From a virus, in IMG/VR virus record IMGVR_UViG_3300020204_000142, positions 1-40,846 of that record: DNA of 40,846 nucleotides, one strand, 5' to 3'. Of this stretch, positions 25,018 through 31,787 are shown in pieces (position 1 is the first letter of the stretch; each line of letters opens with the position of its first letter). A program made the translations under genes and the position numbers. The notes beneath the pieces were generated by a model. It searched no databases and was not told the DNA's origin. It worked only from the letters and a program-made list of their open reading frames with translations.

Positions 25018-26015
25018 GTGGAACTTCCTTTCGTTATTTGCGCGAGCCATACCTCAAAACTATCATTCTCGTACTCATCACATATCTTCGAGAGAGGACA
25101 GAAGTCGCATTGCTTCCAGCTTTCCTTTTGCCCACTGTAGTCAAGATTGACAGGGCGAGGACCGAGCGACTTACTCTGTGCCAGTTCTTCAATATGTTCG
25201 TAGTACATTGCTATCCTACTCTTTGTGATTATGGTGTCAACCCATTTCTTTCCCCCCACCTCCTTAAATTGTAATTTGTCCTGCACAAAGCGTACTTCAA
25301 ATCCTTTTGTGAATGGCAGAACTTTCTTAATCTCATACTCTCCATCTTTATTCTGAGAGTATTCGCAAAACTCTGAATTGAGTGCGCCGTGTTTTGGGAA
25401 GTGCTTCTGTGCCCAGCCCATAACGTGCCAGTCAACGCGGCTCGTGTACCATAGCTCGAACGGGACTTCCTCGCGTACCTGCTCGGAGAGTCGCCACATG
25501 TAGTGCGCTGTCTGGATAAGATGATTAGTCTTGGGTTCTCCCTTGATTACGGTACGGGCCGTCCATAGGGAAGAAACCAATTTCAATTCCAAGCCTCGTG
25601 CAAAGTATTTTCCTTCGGAACAGGCAAGTACCATGTCCGGTCTGCCTGAGATTACTGTACCGTTTGGTGTATTCCATACAATTGGAACCTCTTCTTCACG
25701 CAGTATTTTACCTGGCCATGAAGCGGCAAGCACTTCAAGCCAGCTGTCCTCGTTGGTGCGTCCTGCTGCAAACATTAGGTCACGGCTTGTATTGTCCTCC
25801 ATTCCTTTGACATCCACACCAAGGAAGCGGAGCATTGCCTGACGATGACAGGTGCCGGACACTTCGATGCCCTTGTCTGTCTTCTCTGCAAGGCCAATGG
25901 AACCGCCGCGCAAGATTCCCTTCTTGTCGGCTTCCTTAACTCTTGCTTGTTCAGTCAATGCTTGTGTGCCTGCCTCGAGTAGGCTGGATGTACTTAACAT
26001 CCTCAAAGTTTTCAT
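25014..26015 (-). CDS. Cas4/RecB-like PD-(D/E)XK nuclease with four-Cys cluster (333 aa)
   Basis: Predicted DNA exonuclease. Cys56 lies in SGTCHRQ, followed by the nuclease core GRPD (Asp127) and LELKLVS (Glu143, Lys145), a QTAHYMW helix near 169, and CDFCPLSKIC (Cys303, Cys306, Cys312). One N-terminal plus three C-terminal Cys is the iron-sulfur layout of Cas4 and AddB-type nucleases. There is no CRISPR array or other cas gene, so a role in phage recombination or DNA end processing is likely. Start: AGAGG 8 bases upstream; it overlaps the next gene by 4 bp. Confidence 0.8.
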   Translation of the reverse strand: MKTLRMLSTSSLLEAGTQALTEQARVKEADKKGILRGGSIGLAEKTDKGIEVSGTCHRQAMLRFLGVDVKGMEDNTSRDLMFAAGRTNEDSWLEVLAASWPGKILREEEVPIVWNTPNGTVISGRPDMVLACSEGKYFARGLELKLVSSLWTARTVIKGEPKTNHLIQTAHYMWRLSEQVREEVPFELWYTSRVDWHVMGWAQKHFPKHGALNSEFCEYSQNKDGEYEIKKVLPFTKGFEVRFVQDKLQFKEVGGKKWVDTIITKSRIAMYYEHIEELAQSKSLGPRPVNLDYSGQKESWKQCDFCPLSKICDEYENDSFEVWLAQITKGSST

Positions 26016-26018
26016 GGG

Positions 26019-26309
26019 TCAATCCTCTTGGTCAAGTCTCCCAGTGACGTACTGACTTGGTACGAATACGCCGAAGACTCGCTTCAGGTCTTTGGTCTTG
26101 CCTTCGGGGTCCATTCTCCCGTAACTTGCGAGGAAGTAGGGAATCTTCTTCTTCCTTAGATGAGGGAACCAGCTCTCCGCGTCGCTTCGCTTCTGAGCTT
26201 CGGTGAACAGAAACAGTTGCCACTGGTTTGTTAGGGAATCTTCGGAGTAATTCCATTCTTCTAACACTTTCCAGTGACTCGGCCTGCTTCTTATCCTCTT
26301 CTTTCGCAT
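26019..26309 (-). CDS. unknown basic protein (96 aa), nested in another reading frame
   Basis: Not recognised. Trp/Lys/Arg-rich with a globular-looking sequence (QWQLFLFTEAQKRSDAESWF, FGVFVPSQYV). It starts at ATG 26309, with AGGG 9 bases upstream, and ends 3 bp before the nuclease gene; its last codons hold the nuclease's ribosome-binding site. Almost the whole gene lies inside the frame of the membrane protein at 26032-26421. Of the two readings this one has the more protein-like composition. Confidence 0.55.
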   Translation of the reverse strand: MRKKRIRSRPSHWKVLEEWNYSEDSLTNQWQLFLFTEAQKRSDAESWFPHLRKKKIPYFLASYGRMDPEGKTKDLKRVFGVFVPSQYVTGRLDQED

Positions 26310-26421
26310 GAGTAGTTTCCCTCTCCTTGAGAAACATAATGACAAGAAGTAGAACAGGAGTCAACAACAAATAAATACTAGCCAATATGGGAGTAACGAG
26401 TATTTGTAATACGACACCCAT
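26032..26421 (-). CDS. putative single-pass membrane protein overlapping its neighbour (129 aa)
   Basis: Residues 1-30 (GVVLQILVTPILASIYLLL and following TPVLLLVIMFL) form one or two membrane helices, followed by a charged tail that is Arg/Glu/Ser-rich. AAGG lies 8 bases before the ATG at 26421. About 278 bp of it also encodes the 96-aa protein in another frame, and its C-terminal half may be a passive reading of that gene. The N-terminal membrane part is not explained by the other gene. Confidence 0.4.
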   Translation of the reverse strand: MGVVLQILVTPILASIYLLLTPVLLLVIMFLKERETTHAKEEDKKQAESLESVRRMELLRRFPNKPVATVSVHRSSEAKRRGELVPSSKEEEDSLLPRKLRENGPRRQDQRPEASLRRIRTKSVRHWET

Positions 26422-26635
26422 CGCAGCACCTTTGCTCATTAGTAGAAATGAAGGTTGTATCGCAACGCAGACACCGGCGCTTCTTAGAAACTACAGGAGG
26501 CAAGCCCGCTTTTACACGGGCTTCATTTTGCTCCAGCTTAGTGTTAATTGCCCCTGCCTGTTTTGTCGATGCACAACCCTTTTGATTCTGCTTGGCGATA
26601 AAGCCCGATGGTTTACGTTTAGTTTCTGTAGTCAT
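26378..26635 (-). CDS. small Cys-rich zinc-finger-like protein (85 aa)
   Basis: Residues 54-75 contain CLRCDTTFISTNEQRCCDGC, two CxxC-like pairs that could bind one zinc ion. The N-terminal half is basic and Gln/Asn-rich. Perfect start context: AGGAGGG 7 bases before ATG. It overlaps the next predicted membrane gene by 44 bp. A DNA- or protein-binding regulator is possible; no family name can be given. Confidence 0.65.
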   Translation of the reverse strand: MTTETKRKPSGFIAKQNQKGCASTKQAGAINTKLEQNEARVKAGLPPVVSKKRRCLRCDTTFISTNEQRCCDGCRITNTRYSHIG

Positions 26636-26660
26636 AGCTTACCCTCCTAAGATGCGGTTT

Positions 26661-27395
26661 TCAGTAGCGAATTTCAAGGTGACGATTCTGCGGTTTCTCA
26701 GGCACTACAACTTTCTGCCGTAGTACGTAAGGACACTCACTGCCTTCCAACTTGATGGTGCCGAACAGAGATTGTACCTCATCAATACGCTTGCGCTTGA
26801 GCAAAGCGGGCGAGCAGATGACGTTGCCGATGCTATCGACTGCATTTGCCTTGATTGAGATAGCCCCCGTATTCAGCCACCACTCAAAGTTTGTCAATTC
26901 CCTGTACTTGTCTACCGATATTTTGAGGCGGTTAGCCTGCATTGCCTCAATTTCGAGAATCTCCGCACGTGCTGCGTCGAATTGGTTTGCCACACTACGC
27001 AACGGTCCCTCGAATCCTATGGATGGTTGGTGCTGCATGAGAACAGAGGAAGGCAGAGCCATACGATGCGGGCATGCCTCGGATTGCAGGATAACAAAGG
27101 CCATGGATACAGCAAGATGTGGGATGCACACAACTTTTTTGCCGTTATTGATGGCGGCAGAGAGTTGGTCAATGATGCGCTTGCCTGCAATGATGGAGCC
27201 ACCAGGTGATACAAGATTCACGTACACAGTGTTACCAAGTTTAGGCAGTGTGGTAGCCACACGCTCGACCATCCCTTCATTGACCTCACCGAAAAGATTG
27301 AGTGTATTCTCGGGTGTCAGGATGACCAGCTCGGCAGGCTTTGCCGATGCGACAAGAGAGAATGCAAGTGCAATTGTTGTCAAGAGTTTACGCAT
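26661..27395 (-). CDS. ClpP-like serine protease with signal peptide (244 aa)
   Basis: ClpP/crotonase-fold peptidase. YVNLVSPGGSIIAGKRIIDQL (residues 58-78) matches the substrate-strand region; Ser97 in HLAVSMAFV, His122 in LMQHQPSIGFEG and Asp187 in NAVDSIG form the expected catalytic triad in the right order. Unlike cytoplasmic ClpP, it begins with a signal peptide (MRKLLTTIALAFSLVASAKP, cleavage likely after ASA), so it should act in the periplasm without a Clp ATPase. That brings it closer in role to SppA-type enzymes. Three Cys could form disulfides. AAGGA lies 8 bases before the start; the preceding gene overlaps it by 8 bp. Substrate unknown. Confidence 0.8.
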   Translation of the reverse strand: MRKLLTTIALAFSLVASAKPAELVILTPENTLNLFGEVNEGMVERVATTLPKLGNTVYVNLVSPGGSIIAGKRIIDQLSAAINNGKKVVCIPHLAVSMAFVILQSEACPHRMALPSSVLMQHQPSIGFEGPLRSVANQFDAARAEILEIEAMQANRLKISVDKYRELTNFEWWLNTGAISIKANAVDSIGNVICSPALLKRKRIDEVQSLFGTIKLEGSECPYVLRQKVVVPEKPQNRHLEIRY

Positions 27396-27678
27396 TGGAT
27401 ACTTCCTTTACTTCAGTTTCTTCCTCTTCCTCGTCATACACCTTGTGACCAGGTTTTATTTCAATCATTACGTTGTGCTTACTAAACTTATCGTAAGGCA
27501 ATAGCTTATCTGCAATAGACCAAAGCAATCTCTTTAGGGCTTCGCATTCCTCCTTTCGTGTACCGTGGTCTGAAACTTCAAAGACTTCGACAGTAACTTT
27601 GCGGTGTTCATCCTCCCATGAGTTGTATGTCGAGAGTGTCCAGCCGTTCTCCACGTCGCGTATCAGGTAACGTAACAT
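27388..27678 (-). CDS. unknown acidic-tailed protein (96 aa)
   Basis: Not recognised. An alpha/beta-looking N-terminal 75 residues (RYLIRDVENGWTLSTYNSW...) followed by a Glu-rich tail. Start at ATG 27678 because GGGGAG lies 7 bases upstream; the in-frame ATG at 27693 has none. It overlaps its upstream neighbour by 71 bp and the protease gene by 8 bp. Confidence 0.65.
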   Translation of the reverse strand: MLRYLIRDVENGWTLSTYNSWEDEHRKVTVEVFEVSDHGTRKEECEALKRLLWSIADKLLPYDKFSKHNVMIEIKPGHKVYDEEEEETEVKEVSNA

Positions 27679-27895
27679 TGAGATTCTCCCCATTGATGTA
27701 GAATTGAGTAGCTTGTTCGAGAGTAAGTGTGGGCGTATCCTTTGTCAAGGAAATAAGGTAGGTCGGCCCTCCTTCCTCAAAACTTTTTCGCAGTTCCCAT
27801 GAGGAACCAGTACCAAGTGTGATACGTGTACCAAGGGGTAGTCGAGCGACAAGTTTACCAAGCGAAACCACAGTAAGATTATTTGTGTTTGACAC
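27608..27895 (-). CDS. unknown beta-rich protein, GTG start (95 aa)
   Basis: Not recognised. VVSLGKLVARLPLGTRITLG suggests a small beta-barrel. The GTG at 27895 has AAGGAG 7 bases upstream and lies 17 bp inside the metalloprotease gene; the earlier in-frame ATG (27937) has no ribosome-binding site. The C-terminal 25 residues overlap the next gene. Confidence 0.6.
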   Translation of the reverse strand: MSNTNNLTVVSLGKLVARLPLGTRITLGTGSSWELRKSFEEGGPTYLISLTKDTPTLTLEQATQFYINGENLNVTLPDTRRGERLDTLDIQLMGG

Positions 27896-28385
27896 GGGCG
27901 AACTCCTTTGAAACGTAGTGTTGAAAGTCTTTAGCAATAATCAAATCATCCTCGAAGTATGCAGTACTATTCATGATGCCGAGTGATGCGTCGTCGTGGT
28001 CAAGGTTAAACCACGCATGAAACAATTCGTGATAAACAGTGACGAGCAGCCCTTCTTTCCAGAGAGAAGACTGAAGATAGTCTGCGATGTTTACTTCAGC
28101 GAAGTGTATTGTATTCTTACGTCCCCACAACTGAGCATAACCACGCTTGTCTGGATGTTTGGCTTGTGGAAAGTATTGCATCGTAATCCTGTGCGGCAAT
28201 TGACACTGCACCTCCGATAGATTGTTGAGACAATCCTGTTTGAATTGAGCAGCAAACTTGAGCAGACTAGCATCGCCTAAGATTGTGGGCACAGGCTTAG
28301 CGGGTTCCTGCGGGGGAAGTATCTCGGCTATACTCCCGCAGGCTCCGAATCCAAACGAACAGAGAAAGATTGCATATTGTCGCAT
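27879..28385 (-). CDS. HExxH metalloprotease-like lipoprotein (168 aa)
   Basis: Predicted exported zinc protease. Residues 1-16 are a short signal sequence ending FGAC, a fair but imperfect lipobox with Cys16 as the lipid-modified residue. VYHELFHAWFNLDH (residues 117-130) gives His119-Glu120-x-x-His123 with Asp129 as a possible third ligand, and GIMNS (136-140) looks like the Met-turn of metzincins. The spacing (HExxHxxxxxD) recalls snapalysin-type enzymes. No host or phage target is evident. Start: AGGAG 9 bases upstream. It overlaps genes at both ends. Confidence 0.7.
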   Translation of the reverse strand: MRQYAIFLCSFGFGACGSIAEILPPQEPAKPVPTILGDASLLKFAAQFKQDCLNNLSEVQCQLPHRITMQYFPQAKHPDKRGYAQLWGRKNTIHFAEVNIADYLQSSLWKEGLLVTVYHELFHAWFNLDHDDASLGIMNSTAYFEDDLIIAKDFQHYVSKEFARVKHK

Positions 28386-28606
28386 TGTTCAAGTCTCCTG
28401 CGTACACAGTGGTTGAAGTGAATATCGTAGAATTCTTTTTGCATTGCATTGGTACGGAATTCGGGGTCAAGCTCAGGATACAGTGGCTCCGCCACGACCT
28501 GCACTTCCTTGATGGTGCGGTTCGCAAAGTAGCCGCCCGTCTCCGCGATGCGCACGCCTAGTGCATTGCCATCCTTGTCATGTTCTATTTCGTAGGTGAA
28601 TCGCAC
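28328..28606 (-). CDS. unknown protein, GTG start (92 aa)
   Basis: Not recognised. The N-terminal 40 residues look like a small beta sheet (RFTYEIEHDKDGNALGVRIAE) and the rest is polar. GTG start at 28606 with AAGGAG 10 bases upstream, overlapping the RlpA-like gene by 22 bp; the 3' end overlaps the metalloprotease gene by 58 bp. Confidence 0.6.
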   Translation of the reverse strand: MRFTYEIEHDKDGNALGVRIAETGGYFANRTIKEVQVVAEPLYPELDPEFRTNAMQKEFYDIHFNHCVRRRLEQCDNMQSFSVRLDSEPAGV

Positions 28607-28971
28607 AGCTCTACATCTCCTTGCCAGTATGGTTTAGGTGTCTTGCCAGTAAGTGCTTGAACAGCAGCTGGTGATAGGTCAAGGCCACGCTGTCCTATCC
28701 ACCGAGGGTTTGCTTTGTCATTGAGGATTACCTCAACGCATGGCGCAGAGGGGTCGCCTTTCAGTTTTAGGTAGAGGGTGGTAGGTTGTATCCTTTTGCG
28801 CAGCGGAGCGGGCACAGCGGCGCTGGGAATGGATGGTTTGAAAGGCTGTCCCGAGGCGGTGATGGCACCATCAGTGCAGCTTCGAGGGGTGCCGATGTCC
28901 CCGCACATCATCTCCCCCCACCCGTACGTTGTCGCAGTCAGGCTTATTGCAGTCGTAATCAATAGTTCCAT
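28585..28971 (-). CDS. RlpA-like double-psi beta-barrel protein, probably exported (128 aa)
   Basis: Pattern TTYGWGEMMCGD...DGAITASGQPF...SAAVPAPLRKR...CVEVILNDKANPRWIGQRGLDLSPAAVQALTG matches the double-psi beta-barrel of RlpA-like proteins, including the Asp in ILND (residue 85) and DLS at 98-100. Family members bind or cleave peptidoglycan glycan strands, usually in the periplasm or at septa. A short hydrophobic N-terminus (ELLITTAISLTAT) may be a signal sequence, though it lacks basic residues. Four Cys suggest disulfides. AAGGAG lies 6 bases before ATG. It overlaps its upstream neighbour by 101 bp. Confidence 0.7.
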   Translation of the reverse strand: MELLITTAISLTATTYGWGEMMCGDIGTPRSCTDGAITASGQPFKPSIPSAAVPAPLRKRIQPTTLYLKLKGDPSAPCVEVILNDKANPRWIGQRGLDLSPAAVQALTGKTPKPYWQGDVELCDSPTK

Positions 28972-29125
28972 TCTGTTCTCCTTCGCGTATCAGGGCACGC
29001 AGTTCGATTTCCTGCCATGCCATCTTCTCGAGCATCTCGTCAATGTAGCCATCGGTTGGTGTGACTAAGTCAAATAGTTCAGCATCAGTTAGTGCGGCCA
29101 GCACGTCAGTCCACGTATCGTACAT
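28871..29125 (-). CDS. acidic helical protein of unknown function (84 aa)
   Basis: Not recognised. Residues 1-55 are an acidic helical region (DVLAALTDAELFDLVTPTDG); the C-terminal 30 residues are read through the start of the RlpA-like gene and look less protein-like. GGAGGG lies 5 bases before the ATG. It may be a small anti-host or regulatory protein, but this is unsupported. Confidence 0.6.
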   Translation of the reverse strand: MYDTWTDVLAALTDAELFDLVTPTDGYIDEMLEKMAWQEIELRALIREGEQNGTIDYDCNKPDCDNVRVGGDDVRGHRHPSKLH

Positions 29126-29384
29126 TGTATCCCTCCGAGCGTAAGCCGCTTAGGTTTGTAGCTATCCATGCGTTGAGATTCTCCTGTTTGCGGAAACGGA
29201 TTGCACGTACCTTGCAGACCGAGCCGTTCTCGATAAGAGACACATAGACAACAGCAGGTTTGCAAAGCAAAGCAAAGCCATCCTCACACTGTTCGAGGAA
29301 CGCCCACGAAGGGCGGCCTCCGTAGCGAAACTTGACGAGGGGCAGACGGTTCGGGTCATGCCCCATGAAGTAGACGTCAGCCAT
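29106..29384 (-). CDS. unknown protein (92 aa)
   Basis: Not recognised. Aromatic and basic residues are spread through a mixed alpha/beta sequence with one Cys pair. ATG 29384 follows AGGGG by 7 bases; an in-frame ATG at 29408 has no site. The stop region contains the ribosome-binding site of the next gene. Confidence 0.6.
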   Translation of the reverse strand: MADVYFMGHDPNRLPLVKFRYGGRPSWAFLEQCEDGFALLCKPAVVYVSLIENGSVCKVRAIRFRKQENLNAWIATNLSGLRSEGYNVRYVD

Positions 29385-29580
29385 TTGTTTTCCCCTGTGA
29401 TTCGGCAATCATGCGGTTGATTTTCCTTATCTTGTCACGGATACGCTCGAGCCTTTCTTGGTGCTCCTTCTCCTGTTCGTAGGCTTGCTGCATTGTTAAT
29501 CCAGGTACGCGCTTGGGAAAGGGAATCACTGTAGAAAGGCGTTCATCATGTGAGTCGGTAGTCTCGTTTAACTTTTTCAT
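29377..29580 (-). CDS. small coiled-coil protein (67 aa)
   Basis: Residues 30-60 (AYEQEKEHQERLERIRDKIRKIN) are a strong coiled-coil helix. Start at 29580 with AAAGGAG 7 bases upstream. It overlaps neighbours by 8 and 35 bp. Role unknown. Confidence 0.6.
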   Translation of the reverse strand: MKKLNETTDSHDERLSTVIPFPKRVPGLTMQQAYEQEKEHQERLERIRDKIRKINRMIAESQGKTNG

Positions 29581-29785
29581 TGTCGTTTCTCCTTTGTTCA
29601 GCCTGAAGTTGTAGTCCTTGCTGTGCAAGGGTTGGTGCCGAGCCAGACAGTGTATAGCTGTGGTCAGTGACTAGCCAGCGTGAGCCATCCTTGCGACGGA
29701 TGAAGCCACGCTTACCCGATTGCTCCATCGGGAAGTGGACGAGGTTGGAATTCTGCGTCGAGTTGTTTGAGTTTGTTGTAGACAT
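29546..29785 (-). CDS. small Asn/Gln-rich protein (79 aa)
   Basis: Not recognised. Ser/Asn-rich N-terminus, then KRGFIRRKDGSRWLVTDHSYTL, which looks like a small beta-hairpin domain. ATG 29785 has AAGGAG 7 bases upstream; the upstream in-frame start at 29824 has none. Confidence 0.6.
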   Translation of the reverse strand: MSTTNSNNSTQNSNLVHFPMEQSGKRGFIRRKDGSRWLVTDHSYTLSGSAPTLAQQGLQLQAEQRRNDNEKVKRDYRLT

Positions 29786-30095
29786 TTTGAATCTCCTTCT
29801 CGAGATTGAGATTGTGTTGTACACTAGACAAAAGTATTTGCAAGTCTTCGTTGCTAAGCGAGCGAATCTTGTACTCCTTTATCTCAGGTGATTCGGCTAC
29901 ACCGCGACCAGATACGAAGTGAATCGAGAGTGCCTCGCCTGACTTCGGATAGTCTCCGAGCAGCACAGCAAAACTCATAGTTGCATCCCCGTATGGACTG
30001 GTCAACATGGTAGTGACGCGCACACGCACGCCATAGATGGTCAGGAATTCCTCTGCCCAGAGGCCATTGAAAGAAGCGTTGACGATTGTGCTCAT
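29712..30095 (-). CDS. unknown protein (127 aa)
   Basis: Not recognised. Residues 1-75 are beta-rich (VRVRVTTMLTSPYGDATMSFAV) and residues 80-115 are helical. AAGGAG lies 7 bases before ATG, and the ATG overlaps the previous stop. The C-terminal 24 codons overlap the next gene. Confidence 0.65.
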   Translation of the reverse strand: MSTIVNASFNGLWAEEFLTIYGVRVRVTTMLTSPYGDATMSFAVLLGDYPKSGEALSIHFVSGRGVAESPEIKEYKIRSLSNEDLQILLSSVQHNLNLEKEIQNVYNKLKQLDAEFQPRPLPDGAIG

Positions 30096-30478
30096 AGGTG
30101 TTCTCCTTCCTGCACATAGCAGGCATAGATACGGTTGTTCGATAGGTACGCAGCAATGGCGGAATGAATCGGGGTTCCATCCTGCGTCTGGAATGTTTCA
30201 GTTTCGTATGGGTTGTAGCGAATGGGTCTCATATTCAGACGTTCTCTCTCTGATTGTGAGAATGGCTCGCTGGCCAACAGCTTGCCGACGACACCGGCAT
30301 GCACGTACTTCTTCTTCTCGCGCAACACTCGCTGCCTGCCCTTCTCTGAGACGCGGAACTCCACGTCATACAGTGACACGTCCGTTGCGTGGCCGATGAC
30401 GCGGCCTTTCTTCTCTCCTTCTAATGCCTTAATACTAAAGCAGTTCTTGTGTAAGTTGCGGTAAACATAGACTTTCAT
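30092..30478 (-). CDS. conserved-looking phage protein of unknown function (128 aa)
   Basis: Begins MKVYVYRNLHKNCFSIKALEG and continues with VIGHATDVSLYDVEFRVSEKGRQRVLREKKKYVHAGVVG. I recall similar short proteins of unknown function in unrelated phages. Basic, probably alpha/beta. Start at 30478 with GGAGG 8 bases upstream; the in-frame ATG at 30493 lacks one. It is the first gene after a 169-bp gap in the operon. Confidence 0.65.
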   Translation of the reverse strand: MKVYVYRNLHKNCFSIKALEGEKKGRVIGHATDVSLYDVEFRVSEKGRQRVLREKKKYVHAGVVGKLLASEPFSQSERERLNMRPIRYNPYETETFQTQDGTPIHSAIAAYLSNNRIYACYVQEGEHL

Positions 30479-30505
30479 TTTGTGTACCTCCAATGCAGTT
30501 TGGAC

Positions 30506-30533
30506 TTGACAGATTCTGAAGGTTGGATATAAT
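30506..30533 (+). promoter_or_regulatory. perfect sigma70 consensus promoter, antisense to the operon
   Basis: TTGACA at 30506-30511 and TATAAT at 30528-30533 are both perfect, separated by 16 bp. It reads on the plus strand, against the surrounding minus-strand genes, with an expected start near 30540. No plus-strand gene with a ribosome-binding site follows, so the product would be an antisense or noncoding RNA running through the AGCT-rich repeats. Activity is inferred from sequence only. Confidence 0.6.
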
Positions 30534-30585
30534 CAGGCTATCCATCCATCACTCACTATATGCAGGGTTGAAGTATAGCTAGGTT

Positions 30586-30650
30586 AGCGTAGCTAAGACT
30601 TAGCTCAGCAGCGTAGCTAGAACTTAGCTTAGCTAAGCCTAGCGTAGCTA
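30586..30650. repeat. three AGCGTAGCTA repeats in an AGCT-rich cluster
   Basis: AGCGTAGCTA occurs at 30586, 30610 and 30641, each followed by a related (A/G)ACTTAGCT-like segment, with further AGCT elements between; the perfect palindrome CTTAGCTAAG lies within it. The cluster fills the gap after the stop at 30648 and lies downstream of the antisense promoter at 30506. It could be a protein-binding array, an origin-like element or a structured RNA. The rest of the gap (30479-30585) holds no gene that I can support. Confidence 0.8.
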
Positions 30651-31052
30651 GTCTTTGCTTAGCTCGGCCAATTTAGAAGCAAGCTCAGGCCGGTACATGA
30701 AATTGGTCTCTTCTTTCTCCAGTACTGTAAGTAAATTATTACTGTACAGTGCAGTGTATCCCAGAGTCGAAGCATGCCACTCCTTCACGTCCCTGTCAGG
30801 GAAGGCTTGCTCCATCCCGAAGACTGTGATGCGAGGCGAGTACTTCTTCTTGGCCACACGCACTGCGTGCTTGAGTGTCTTGAAGACGGTCGCCTTGGCT
30901 GTCTCGACCGTCAGTCCACTGCGAGAGTGGTACATCTCGAGGCCATTCTTCAGGCGCACCCGCAGTACTGCATTGGTTGGCAGCAGAGTCTTTATTCTCA
31001 CCTCCGTGTACTTTCTGAGTATCTCTTCCTTCTCCACAATCTTGTGTCCCAT
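30648..31052 (-). CDS. unknown basic protein (134 aa)
   Basis: Not recognised. Residues 15-75 suggest an alpha/beta domain (VRIKTLLPTNAVLRVRLKNG) with Lys/Arg-rich helices. ATG 31052 has AGGAGG 8 bases upstream. Its stop lies inside the last AGCGTAGCTA repeat. Confidence 0.65.
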   Translation of the reverse strand: MGHKIVEKEEILRKYTEVRIKTLLPTNAVLRVRLKNGLEMYHSRSGLTVETAKATVFKTLKHAVRVAKKKYSPRITVFGMEQAFPDRDVKEWHASTLGYTALYSNNLLTVLEKEETNFMYRPELASKLAELSKD

Positions 31053-31053
31053 G

Positions 31054-31476
31054 TTACTTTCCTCCTGCAATTGCTTGAAGTTGTGGTACATTTGCAGCAC
31101 GTTTCGCTTCGATTCGTTTTGCCTGTATCAAATCGAGCAGCAGATAAATTGAATAGGCAGAGTCCTGTCCATCCTGCGAGCCGACGTTGAAGACGACTCG
31201 CTCCTCATTTGCCCAGAAATCTTGAGGGCTTGGCAAGTCCTCGTCGTACTGACTCGTCGCCTTCCAGTCGTAGAGTGTGATGAAGCGTTCCCAAATCTTG
31301 AACAAGTATTCACCGCTCACCTTGTAACCATCTGACTCGCAAGGCTTACCGAACAGGCGTATCAGTTCGGCAGGGCTTGCTTCGATGTGGCCGATGCGTT
31401 GCGTGAATTCGATGCCATCCTTCTTGAGTGCACTCCGGAATGCCTTGTGTGTTTTGAATTGCTTGACGTGTTTCAT
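31054..31476 (-). CDS. unknown phage protein (140 aa)
   Basis: No firm family. The core GHIEASPAELIRLFGKPCESDGYKVSGEYLFKIW...FITLYDWK resembles a pattern I have seen in short phage proteins that read as a helix followed by a beta sheet ending in a Tyr-Asp-x-Lys strand. AAGGAG lies 7 bases before ATG, and the start overlaps the upstream stop (ATGA). Confidence 0.65.
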   Translation of the reverse strand: MKHVKQFKTHKAFRSALKKDGIEFTQRIGHIEASPAELIRLFGKPCESDGYKVSGEYLFKIWERFITLYDWKATSQYDEDLPSPQDFWANEERVVFNVGSQDGQDSAYSIYLLLDLIQAKRIEAKRAANVPQLQAIAGGK

Positions 31477-31787
31477 GCTAATTCTCCTTCTTCTTCTTCA
31501 CCTTCGGTGCAAAGAAATGATTCGTTCTCTTGCCCCGCCTCGGTCGTGATTGCATAGGCAATACGGTTCACGTAGTGGTAGCCATTGACAAAGGCGGTGC
31601 CGCCATCGTCAGTGTCGACCAGTGTCCAGATGCGGCGTGCCTCATGCACTGCTATCTTGCGCACCAAGTCCAAGTCCTCGCCGAAAGTCTCATACATTCC
31701 GCTACCTTCGCCGAAGTTGACTGACTCAGGCAAAGAGAGGTCGGGTTGATACAGGTCGAACAGGTCAACATTGCTTGGGTGTCTCAT
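31473..31787 (-). CDS. unknown acidic protein (104 aa)
   Basis: Not recognised. Strongly acidic, ending in GEEEEGELA. ATG 31787 with AAGGAG 7 bases upstream; an upstream ATG at 31850 would add only an Arg-run that reads from the neighbour's Glu/Gln codons. Coupled at both ends. Confidence 0.65.
   Translation of the reverse strand: MRHPSNVDLFDLYQPDLSLPESVNFGEGSGMYETFGEDLDLVRKIAVHEARRIWTLVDTDDGGTAFVNGYHYVNRIAYAITTEAGQENESFLCTEGEEEEGELA

Noticed and set aside
25014-26015. Cas4-like protein as evidence of a CRISPR system
   Set aside because: There is no array of regular repeats and no other cas gene; phage Cas4-like nucleases commonly stand alone in recombination modules.
26752-27504. 250-aa plus-strand reading frame
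   Set aside because: Antisense to the ClpP-like gene, which has a full catalytic triad and signal peptide.
30655-31152. 165-aa plus-strand reading frame downstream of the antisense consensus promoter
   Set aside because: No ribosome-binding site at its start, and it is antisense to two well-supported small genes, so the promoter's product is more likely noncoding.
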